From Kluyvera ascorbata ATCC 33433 (GTDB taxonomy: Bacteria > Pseudomonadota > Gammaproteobacteria > Enterobacterales > Enterobacteriaceae): a DNA stretch of 64,000 nucleotides. The first letter of the stretch is position 1. Every line of letters begins with the position of its first letter. Under the pieces are notes generated by a model. It was not told the DNA's origin and did no database searches. It was given only the letters and a program-made list of their open reading frames with translations. Of the stretch, positions 58,363-64,000 are shown piece after piece. The position numbers and the translations under genes were made by a program. The stretch covers positions 1-64,000 of the forward strand of contig NZ_JMPL01000007.1 in NCBI RefSeq assembly GCF_000735365.1, in the 5' to 3' direction.

Positions 58363-59052
58363 TTAGCGCATCACGCCGATAACGCGCGGCGTCAGTGCAC
58401 CGTAGTCATTGATGGTTCTGTAGGTAATCTCTGCGCCCGCATCATCCGGAATCTTCACGCTGGTTTCGCCCATAGGTGGAACCAATGCGTTATCCAGCAC
58501 TCGAGTGCCCGCATTGAGTTCAGTCACCGTCAGATAGTACGGCGTAGGGTTGACCAGCGTGAGCTTGCCGGCGCTACGACGAAACGTCAGCTTTTCGCGA
58601 GCTTCTTCCGGCGGCATCGCCAGATTTGCCGGGCGGTAATAAAGCTTAATGCGGCTGATAATGGCCAGTTGCAGGGTGTTGTCGTTGAGCTTTGATTTGT
58701 CCATCGAGGGAATCGCTTTGACGTTCATCCAGAACAGACTTTCTCTATCCTGCGGCAACTGGTTATTTGAGGCGTCGAGGATACGCAGGGTATTCTCTTT
58801 TTTCCCCTGCATCGCAAACAGCGGCGGCGTCACCACAAAGCGCCCGTCTTTAGTACCCGCTGCGTTTTCCACCCATGACTGGATAAGGAAAGTGCCGTTC
58901 TCATCGGTATTGGTGACGGCCAGCTGAACCTGTTTTTGTCCCGCAGGGTAAATCACCCGGGTCGCGCCCAGCGCCACTCCCGCCTGCGCAGGAGAAACCA
59001 GTCCGGCTGCCATAAACAGCATTCCGAACACCATCATCAACGTTTTATTCAT
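58363..59052 (-). CDS. fimC: periplasmic fimbrial chaperone FimC
   Basis: This 229-aa chaperone has a signal peptide (MNKTLMMVFGMLFMAAG...) and a mature start GVALGATRVIYPAGQKQVQLAV. It has the subunit-binding Arg and Lys residues of the family and the NTLRILDASNNQLPQDRESL segment. The ATG with AAGGG upstream is chosen; an in-frame ATG nine codons earlier is possible. It delivers pilins to FimD. Confidence 0.95.
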   Translation of the reverse strand: MNKTLMMVFGMLFMAAGLVSPAQAGVALGATRVIYPAGQKQVQLAVTNTDENGTFLIQSWVENAAGTKDGRFVVTPPLFAMQGKKENTLRILDASNNQLPQDRESLFWMNVKAIPSMDKSKLNDNTLQLAIISRIKLYYRPANLAMPPEEAREKLTFRRSAGKLTLVNPTPYYLTVTELNAGTRVLDNALVPPMGETSVKIPDDAGAEITYRTINDYGALTPRVIGVMR

Positions 59053-59096
59053 GTTTACCCTTGGTGTACTCACCGTCATATCCTGTGTCCGGTTAA

Positions 59097-59636
59097 TTAC
59101 TGATAAGTCAAAGCAAACCAGGCTTGCGCATTAGCCGTGCCGCCGACGACCTGACGGTCCGTTGAGCGGTACTTCGCTACAAAATGCAGCGTGTTCGCTC
59201 CATCGTTAAGCCGTACCCAACGACGGGGTTCCTGATTAAGAGGAATGAGCTCGCCTTGAGCATCAAACAGCGCAATGCCAATACCGGTCGCGATTCCCGC
59301 GCCCTCACCCACGGAGAGCACATCGGGGTCTTTACCACTCGCGACGCCCTGAAATGACACGCCAACGCGCTGGCTGACCTCGGTACTGCAATCTTCAAGA
59401 TGGATATCAAAAGCGATCGGATTAGACTCTTCGCCTGCCGCATGAAAACGATGGCTGCTAACCTGCCCCATCTTTACCGTCATCAATCGGTCGCTCGCGG
59501 CAACGCTACAGGCCTCGGCAATAATGACGCCCTGAAAGCGCATACTTCCGCCGGGCACCGTGACGTTCCAGTGATTCCCAGCCTGAGCAACGGTCGGCAG
59601 CAAAGAAACCAACAGCCCCCATTTCATCCATTGCAT
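59097..59636 (-). CDS. fimI: fimbrial protein FimI
   Basis: This 179-aa pilin-like protein has a signal peptide ending ...VAQA and a mature start [20 protein letters not shown], matching E. coli FimI, a probable rod terminator. A GGAGGGAATAAGT ribosome site precedes the ATG. It ends FALTYQ. Confidence 0.93.
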   Translation of the reverse strand: MQWMKWGLLVSLLPTVAQAGNHWNVTVPGGSMRFQGVIIAEACSVAASDRLMTVKMGQVSSHRFHAAGEESNPIAFDIHLEDCSTEVSQRVGVSFQGVASGKDPDVLSVGEGAGIATGIGIALFDAQGELIPLNQEPRRWVRLNDGANTLHFVAKYRSTDRQVVGGTANAQAWFALTYQ

Positions 59637-59667
59637 ACTTATTCCCTCCACCCCTTCGCGAATAACC

Positions 59668-59682
59668 GGGCCTTCCTGGCCC
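59668..59682 (-). other. hairpin between fimA and fimI
   Basis: GGGCC TTCCT GGCCC lies in the 69-base gap between fimA and fimI. Such stem-loops after a major pilin gene often protect its mRNA end or cut readthrough, keeping the major subunit in excess. That role is inference. Confidence 0.45.
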
Positions 59683-59705
59683 TGGTGGCATCCTTGCCGG
59701 ACGAA

Positions 59706-60257
59706 TTACTCGTACTGTACTTTGAAGGTCGCGTCGGCGTTCGCCGCACCCGCCGTTGCCGCGCCAGTAGCGTAGTAACGAGCCTGGAATGGAATGACGT
59801 TGGTGCCATCGTTCAGCGTGGTCGCGCTGCTGAAGGTTGCGCCATCCAATGCCAGCGGTTTGCCTTTGTTGTCGAGGATCTGAATCCCGACGTTAGTCGC
59901 GCCGCCGGAAGCTGAACCCTGCAGCGCCAGAACGGTGGTGTTGGTGGTATCAATCGCGGCACCGGAGAAAGCCACGGAGGCTTTCGTCGAAACGCTGGTA
60001 TCGCAGTCGTTCAACTGGATGTTAAAGCCCACAGCAGAGCTGGTGCTGCCAGCGGTCGCCAGTTTTGCGGAGCGTACCTGACCCATCTGTACCGTCTGGT
60101 CGATAGAACCGGCATCAACGGCACAGGCCGCGTTAACCACTTCACCTTTGAAATGAACGGTACCGCCATTTACGGTCGTGGTATCCGCTGCTAATGCAGC
60201 CGTTGAAGCCATAGACAGTGCAGAGATAATGACCAGCGCAACCTTATTAATGCCCAT
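59706..60257 (-). CDS. fimA: type 1 fimbrial major subunit FimA
   Basis: This 183-aa major pilin has a signal peptide ending ...AALA. The mature part ([20 protein letters not shown]) carries the Cys pair of pilins, and it ends DATFKVQYE with the penultimate Tyr. It is the first gene of the fimAICDFGH operon. An AGGAGTAGG ribosome site precedes the ATG. Confidence 0.95.
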   Translation of the reverse strand: MGINKVALVIISALSMASTAALAADTTTVNGGTVHFKGEVVNAACAVDAGSIDQTVQMGQVRSAKLATAGSTSSAVGFNIQLNDCDTSVSTKASVAFSGAAIDTTNTTVLALQGSASGGATNVGIQILDNKGKPLALDGATFSSATTLNDGTNVIPFQARYYATGAATAGAANADATFKVQYE

Positions 60258-60384
60258 AAAACCTACTCCTTATTAATAGAGAATCTTATTCTCATTTTGT
60301 TAAAAACAGCGGTGGTTGGTGATAGCAAAAATATCACCAGATACTTTTTCATTACTTAAGCGAAATTTCTTTTCTCACAGTAAT

Positions 60385-60415
60385 AGTGCCATTGCTGACC
60401 ACCAGCAATGGCACT
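60385..60415. terminator. 13-bp stem hairpin between the LuxR-type gene and fimA
   Basis: A perfect 13-bp stem (AGTGCCATTGCTG, loop ACCAC, CAGCAATGGCACT) overlaps the last codon of the upstream regulator. It lies about 130 bases before the fimA start. It probably ends the regulator transcript and so separates its expression from fimA. It does not resemble the 9-bp repeats of the fimS switch. Confidence 0.6.
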
Positions 60416-60980
60416 ACCACCGTCGATTGAGCTTAGAAATATCGAGATAAAAAGAGAGAGCCGCAGCATTATTTCCGCGTAAGCCAAACATCCTTTTTGT
60501 TTTCTGTCTCAAATAATAAATATGTTTTTCACTGAATCCTTCTAACTTATTTATTTGGGATACTGAATACCCTTCGCATAGGTAGCGAAAAACAATCAGC
60601 TCTTTCTCAGAGAAATCCCTCTGGTCATAAATAGATTTACTCGCTTTATACAGGCATGTATAAAGATCTGAAAACCCTATTTTTTCAGAGACTAACCAAG
60701 GGAAAGGTCCCTGAAAATCGTACCCGGAAGAAGCTTCCATCTTGTATAGCAGTACAATTCGACAACGAGAAGTCGGTGAAGCCAATAAACTAAGTATCCG
60801 ATGTCGCTCTACAACATCTGAAATATAAACAACGAAGATATCTCGAACCGATGCGCGTAAGTAGCACTTCGACCGCAATTGCCGAGAGTGGATCGTTGAA
60901 ACGTTGCCATCCTGGATAACATCATCATCCTGTAATGCCAAAAGAAAAAAACTGTTATCCGAGATAATACATTGTCTCAT
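60414..60980 (-). CDS. LuxR-type HTH regulator upstream of fimA
   Basis: This 188-aa protein has a C-terminal LuxR/GerE-type HTH (FSEKELIVFRYLCEGYSVSQI, then SEKHIYYLRQKTKRMFGLRG). Its N-terminal half has no clear receiver motif or phospho-acceptor site. Regulators of this shape occur next to fimbrial operons (FimZ, FimW, MatA/EcpR, MrkI types). I cannot name this one. Codon use is more AT-rich than fim. It is probably a regulator of the adjacent fim operon. Confidence 0.8.
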   Translation of the reverse strand: MRQCIISDNSFFLLALQDDDVIQDGNVSTIHSRQLRSKCYLRASVRDIFVVYISDVVERHRILSLLASPTSRCRIVLLYKMEASSGYDFQGPFPWLVSEKIGFSDLYTCLYKASKSIYDQRDFSEKELIVFRYLCEGYSVSQINKLEGFSEKHIYYLRQKTKRMFGLRGNNAAALSFYLDISKLNRRW

Positions 60981-61560
60981 ATATTACCCCAACGTCCTGT
61001 TCTGAGTTTTTATCTAATATTTGTTGTTCCTGATTCTATAAATCCGTTAGCTAAATTTCGGTTTAATTATATACACAGTGAATATATATCGCCAAAAACG
61101 ATCAATTAATTATTATTGATAGTTATAATCAATTGATTTAATGAATATAGATCGTCTTAATCGATCAATTATTTAATAAAAACAAGAAGATCAATGAAAT
61201 AGATAATCAAATTTTAGGATTTTTCTATTAATAAGATCTTACGCTTACCGGTACGCCCGCCATCAGATTTGTAATTTTATGTAAAGAGCGTGTTCAGATT
61301 CATAATTTAACTTATTTTTCACATTCATATAAATTGATCTAAATCAATTAACGAAGATGGAACAAAAATACATTTATTGACCCACGCCAAATTAAGCCAA
61401 TAAATTTAGCCTATTAAGGGTAGTTATTGTCGTAATACCCCCCCTCAATGGGAGTATAGACGCTGCTTTGCAGCAAGGAGGAATAGAGAACGGCGGGAAA
61501 TGATTGAGGACCTCAGGCGCAGCCTCCCTATAGGCGCTGCGCCGTGGAATAGATTTATCG
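60981..61560. promoter_or_regulatory. AT-rich intergenic region with an FNR-like site
   Basis: About 580 bases without a credible gene, very AT-rich from 61000 to 61410. It contains TTGATCTAAATCAA (61334-61347), a perfect match to the FNR consensus TTGAT-N4-ATCAA. A direct repeat CGATCAATTA occurs at 61099 and 61162. It should hold the promoter of the LuxR-type gene. Near 61516-61545 an inverted repeat (GGCGCAGC and GCTGCGCC) may end the kinase transcript. Confidence 0.5.
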
Positions 61561-62193
61561 TTACTTTTTCAGGCTTTCAATGACGGCATCTGCCAGCGTT
61601 TCCGGGCAGGCAAACCCTGACTCTACGCGATGCGTCAGCAATTTAGATCCGTACTGGCGGGTTATCTGCGGCAGGCAGGCATCGTGGAAGGCTTTAAGGT
61701 CGGCAAAATAGTCCAGCGTATATTCGCTCTCCCCCGCCCGCCCCCGCGCCATACAGGCGTTAAAGCATGACTCCACGTCCCGGTCGACATACACCACCAG
61801 GTCAATCTGCGGGTAGCGCTTCAGGTAATGCTTAATTTGATAGAAATAGGACATATAGCGAGCCGAAGGCTGTTCGGTCATCAGGAAGTTAACGTGGCAG
61901 AACACAATATCGCTAAACAGCGAACGCTCAATCACATAGTTACCGTCAGGAATATCCTGTAAAAGCGCCTGTCGACTGCGGGTAATATAAAGCTGGAATG
62001 CCACCCTCGCATCCGCATCGCGGGGATTTTCGACGAAGACCTGCAGCAGTTCGAGAAACACCGGGTCTTCATCCACCGGCTCTCGAATAACTTTCCAACT
62101 GGCGCCCGTTTTCTCGGATAGCGCCTGAGCCAGAGGATCAAGCAGCGTGGTTTTACCTGCGGCAATATTTGCCTCAATAGCAACAATCTTCAT
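61561..62193 (-). CDS. deoxynucleoside kinase family protein
   Basis: This 210-aa P-loop kinase belongs to the dNK/dCK-type family. The P-loop is EANIAAGKTTLL; the ERS motif (YVIERSLFSDIVF) and a LID-like segment ARGRAGESEY are visible. The usual family P-loop starts with a Gly (EGNIG.GK), replaced here by Ala residues. Members phosphorylate deoxynucleosides for salvage. The gene is not part of the core set I know from E. coli at this locus, and relatives occur in phages and in some bacteria. An AGGGTG ribosome site is present. Confidence 0.8.
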   Translation of the reverse strand: MKIVAIEANIAAGKTTLLDPLAQALSEKTGASWKVIREPVDEDPVFLELLQVFVENPRDADARVAFQLYITRSRQALLQDIPDGNYVIERSLFSDIVFCHVNFLMTEQPSARYMSYFYQIKHYLKRYPQIDLVVYVDRDVESCFNACMARGRAGESEYTLDYFADLKAFHDACLPQITRQYGSKLLTHRVESGFACPETLADAVIESLKK

Positions 62194-62210
62194 TTAGACA
62201 CCCTGATGAA

Positions 62211-62384
62211 TTAACGAATTGGCGCGGCGTCAGCAGGACGCTCCGTGTGGCTGGCGGGGCAGGCTGGCCCCTCACAGTATAGATATTCCTGATATTCGGC
62301 AGCGTGGAGTAAAGGTTGGTCGCGGCAGCACTCTTGCTCGCCGTAATCGACTCGCGTCGATGGGTTTGTGAAGAATGTCATCAT
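62211..62384 (-). CDS. possible 57-aa cysteine-containing protein upstream of the kinase gene
   Basis: A short open frame begins MMTFFTNPSTRVDYGEQECC and continues with QEYLYCEGPACP, ending ADAAPIR. It contains four cysteines in two pairs (19-20 and 37/42), which could bind a metal. It ends 17 bases before the kinase start on the same strand. The ribosome site is weak. No relative is recognised, so it may be a real small gene or chance. Confidence 0.4.
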   Translation of the reverse strand: MMTFFTNPSTRVDYGEQECCRDQPLLHAAEYQEYLYCEGPACPASHTERPADAAPIR

Positions 62385-62406
62385 GGCGTTTTACACTATT
62401 GGTAGA

Positions 62407-62434
62407 GCTTCCCCATCAACAATGATGGGGAAGC
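62407..62434. terminator. hairpin after the YeaR-like gene
   Basis: A perfect 12-bp stem (GCTTCCCCATCA, loop ACAA, TGATGGGGAAGC) lies just downstream of the YeaR-like stop codon. It separates that gene from the kinase genes. Confidence 0.7.
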
Positions 62435-62441
62435 CGCAGAG

Positions 62442-62783
62442 TTAGGATTTTTTCGCGCTGTAGACTTCGTCGCCGGAGAATTCAGGTTCGGCCCAGAAGT
62501 TGATGTTGAACTGCGCATCATCGGTCATCTCGATACGGTGCCAGTACTGCGGCGGGCTGGTTGCAAAGCTACCGGCATTAATCACCACTTTAACCTCTGG
62601 CTCGGTGGCCTCGCCGTTGGCGAAACCGTAGTAGGTTACCGTCCCTTCCATGACGCAGAGCTGGCCAAAAATACCGGCAGCGGTGTTGTGGTGGCTGAGC
62701 AGTGCGGCAGGCACGTTGTCTTTAGTAAAGAACGGGGTGGAACGCTTGATGGTCCAGTTTTTTGGAATTCTGAGATGGCTCAT
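62442..62783 (-). CDS. YeaR-like cupin protein (DUF1971)
   Basis: This 113-aa protein has the DUF1971 fold shared with E. coli YeaR and the N-terminal part of TehB-like proteins: RSTPFFTKDNVPAALLSHHNT, LCVMEGTVTYYGFANGE and SFATSPPQYWHRIEM. E. coli yeaR is induced by nitrate and nitric oxide through NsrR. A matching NsrR site lies 17 bases upstream of this start, so a nitrosative-stress role is likely. The biochemical function is unknown. Confidence 0.85.
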   Translation of the reverse strand: MSHLRIPKNWTIKRSTPFFTKDNVPAALLSHHNTAAGIFGQLCVMEGTVTYYGFANGEATEPEVKVVINAGSFATSPPQYWHRIEMTDDAQFNINFWAEPEFSGDEVYSAKKS

Positions 62784-62800
62784 AATGACCTCCGCTTCAT

Positions 62801-62823
62801 AAGATGCATTTAAAATACATCTT
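62801..62823 (-). promoter_or_regulatory. NsrR operator upstream of the YeaR-like gene
   Basis: A 23-base inverted repeat has left arm AAGATGCATTT, one central base and right arm AAATACATCTT. Ten of eleven arm positions pair, and it matches the NsrR consensus of 11-base arms around one base. It lies between the start codon and the probable promoter. Confidence 0.8.
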
Positions 62824-62892
62824 TAAAATTTGACTGTAAAGCGTTATTTGAGAATTAATCTCATTACCGAAAGCACGATGTCCAGAAACAAC

Positions 62893-62916
62893 AAAACCAG
62901 CCGGAAGGCTGGTTTT
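62893..62916 (-). terminator. terminator of the molybdoenzyme gene
   Basis: The stem AAAACCAGCC, loop GGAA, GGCTGGTTTT lies about 20 bases past the stop codon of the leftward molybdoenzyme gene, with flanking A/T runs on both strands. Confidence 0.85.
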
Positions 62917-62934
62917 TGGCGGTGAAGACGAGGC

Positions 62935-64000
62935 TTATGCTTTACGGATAAGCACCGGCACGCTCTTGTAGGCAGGCGTCAGACTCTGCGTATCGACGGC
63001 ATCGAGCGACAGCAATACGTTGGCCTCCGGTAAATAAGCGCCAATGGAACCTGCTGCCATGCTGTAGATAACCACCGTTAACCCATACATCACCCGATCG
63101 GCACTCGGTGTACCGCTATCGTCCAACGCCTGAATATTAATGACATCACCTTCCACCAGCCCACGAGCATCCGCTTCTGCCTGGCTCAGGAACGCCACAT
63201 CGCGGCGGCCCGTGATCCCACGGTAGCGGTCATTCATACCGTAAATGGTGGTGTTGTACTGATCGTGGCTACGCAATGTTGCCAGCACCAGCGAATCCTC
63301 GGGTTGATTCTGACGTTCGACGGCACGCTCGCGGCTTACCACAAAGTTGGCCTTACCTGTTGCCGTTTTCCACTCACGGCGCGAGGCCGGCGTATCCATG
63401 CGAAAACCGCCCGGCTCAGCAATACGGGCGTTATAGCCGGAAAATGCGGGGATAACATCGGCAATGGCATCGCGAATCAGCGCATAGTCGCCCGTCATCG
63501 CTTCCCAGTTCACCGGAGAGTTTGGCAACGTGGCACGCGCCATTTCCGCTACAATCGCCGGTTCTGATTTCAGCCAGCGCGAGGCTGGTTTCAGCGCCCC
63601 GCAGGAAGCGTGCACCATCGACATGGAATCTTCGACGGTAACCGACTGAATCCCGCTGGCCTGCATGTCACGTTCCGTACGCCCCAGCGCCGGTAGCAGA
63701 TAGTTGTGCTTCGCAATCAGCAGATGCGAGCGGTTAAGTTTCGTGGCGACGTGTACCTGCAGTTCGAGCTTTTTCATCGCCTCGAAGGTTCGCTGAGGAT
63801 TCGGCATCGCCACCGCCAGATTACCGCCCATGCAGATCAGCGCTTTAGCATCACCACGTTCGATGGCGCGAATGCTCTCTACGCTGGAGCGACCGTGTTT
63901 GCGAGAAACGCTGATGTTAAAGCGTCCTTCCAGTCGTACCAGAAATTCTTCTGATGCCGCTTCGTTAATGCCTACCGATCGGTCACCTTGCACGTTGGAA
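62935..64000 (-). CDS. YdeP/FdhF-family molybdopterin oxidoreductase, C-terminal part (truncated by window edge)
   Basis: The last 354 codons of a large molybdopterin oxidoreductase are visible. The frame is open to the window edge with no start. Segments include SNVQGDRSVGINE, CMGGNLAVAMPNP, LATLRSHDQYNTTIYGMNDRYRG and the C-terminal cofactor domain. This resembles E. coli YdeP, a protein linked to acid resistance, and formate dehydrogenase H. The full catalytic site is outside the window. Confidence 0.87.
   Translation of the reverse strand, partial: SNVQGDRSVGINEAASEEFLVRLEGRFNISVSRKHGRSSVESIRAIERGDAKALICMGGNLAVAMPNPQRTFEAMKKLELQVHVATKLNRSHLLIAKHNYLLPALGRTERDMQASGIQSVTVEDSMSMVHASCGALKPASRWLKSEPAIVAEMARATLPNSPVNWEAMTGDYALIRDAIADVIPAFSGYNARIAEPGGFRMDTPASRREWKTATGKANFVVSRERAVERQNQPEDSLVLATLRSHDQYNTTIYGMNDRYRGITGRRDVAFLSQAEADARGLVEGDVINIQALDDSGTPSADRVMYGLTVVIYSMAAGSIGAYLPEANVLLSLDAVDTQSLTPAYKSVPVLIRKA

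Noticed and set aside
60385-60415. Inverted repeat near fimA considered as part of a phase switch
   Set aside because: The arms form one compact hairpin with a 5-base loop, not two separated inverted repeats, and no recombinase is near.
61500-61583. 27-codon frame after an AAGGAGG-like sequence
   Set aside because: Runs into the 3' end of the kinase gene on the other strand and through a likely terminator hairpin; too short to support.

Overview
The window is chromosomal DNA from a member of the Enterobacteriaceae. Gene order and protein sequences from tktA to the tRNA-Phe gene follow the Escherichia coli backbone closely (tktA, loiP, speB, speA, yqgB, metK, galP, sprT, endA, rsmE, gshB, yqgE, ruvX, yggR to hemW, yggN, yggL, trmB, mutY, yggX, mltC, nupG, speC, yqgA, tRNA-Phe). 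Three E. coli-type REP/BIME repeats are present. Several accessory blocks, and the apparent lack of yggM and ansB between hemW and yggN, argue against E. coli itself. The genus cannot be fixed by eye; the Enterobacter, Klebsiella, Kluyvera, Citrobacter and Lelliottia relatives are all possible.

Layout. 1-1225: start of tktA and the lipoprotein protease loiP. 1226-17261: a 16-kb accessory insertion between loiP and speB. It holds an OprD-type porin, a 14-gene leftward operon and a divergent MFS gene. The operon encodes a Rieske oxygenase with its ferredoxin and FAD reductase, a dihydrodiol-type SDR, an extradiol dioxygenase, an alpha/beta hydrolase, a cupin, a second SDR, an aspartate-dehydrogenase-like protein, an aldehyde dehydrogenase, a ThDP decarboxylase, an MFS transporter, an IclR regulator and a small protein of unknown role. 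17265-28384: polyamine genes, metK, galP and conserved housekeeping genes. 28486-29139: an inserted CsgD-like regulator with a long AT-rich upstream region. 29663-40063: yggR to nupG. 40188-50159: an inserted citrate fermentation cluster (citG, citX, citF, citE, citD, citC, an FAH-family gene and a 2HCT transporter, divergent from citAB). 50189-53631: speC, yqgA and tRNA-Phe. 53714-60980: a complete type 1 fimbrial operon (fimAICDFGH) preceded by a LuxR-type regulator, with no invertible switch or recombinase visible. 61561-64000: a deoxynucleoside kinase, a small Cys-containing ORF, a YeaR-like gene under a near-perfect NsrR site, and the 3' part of a YdeP/FdhF-type molybdoenzyme.

How the genes work together. 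The aromatic operon makes a coherent route: uptake, ring dihydroxylation, rearomatisation, ring cleavage, 2-oxo-acid decarboxylation and aldehyde oxidation. No hydratase/aldolase pair is present. The step order resembles the classical kynurenate/quinaldate route, so a bicyclic N-heteroaromatic substrate is my leading but untested idea. Four related GTTTCAT half-palindrome sites in the divergent promoter region probably bind the IclR protein. The citrate cluster lacks the usual oxaloacetate decarboxylase sodium pump; the FAH-family protein in its place may decarboxylate oxaloacetate. The fimbrial operon ends in a FimH whose mannose-pocket residues are conserved but whose tyrosine-gate position 137 is lysine.

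All identifications are by reading motifs and recalled family sequences; no searches were run.
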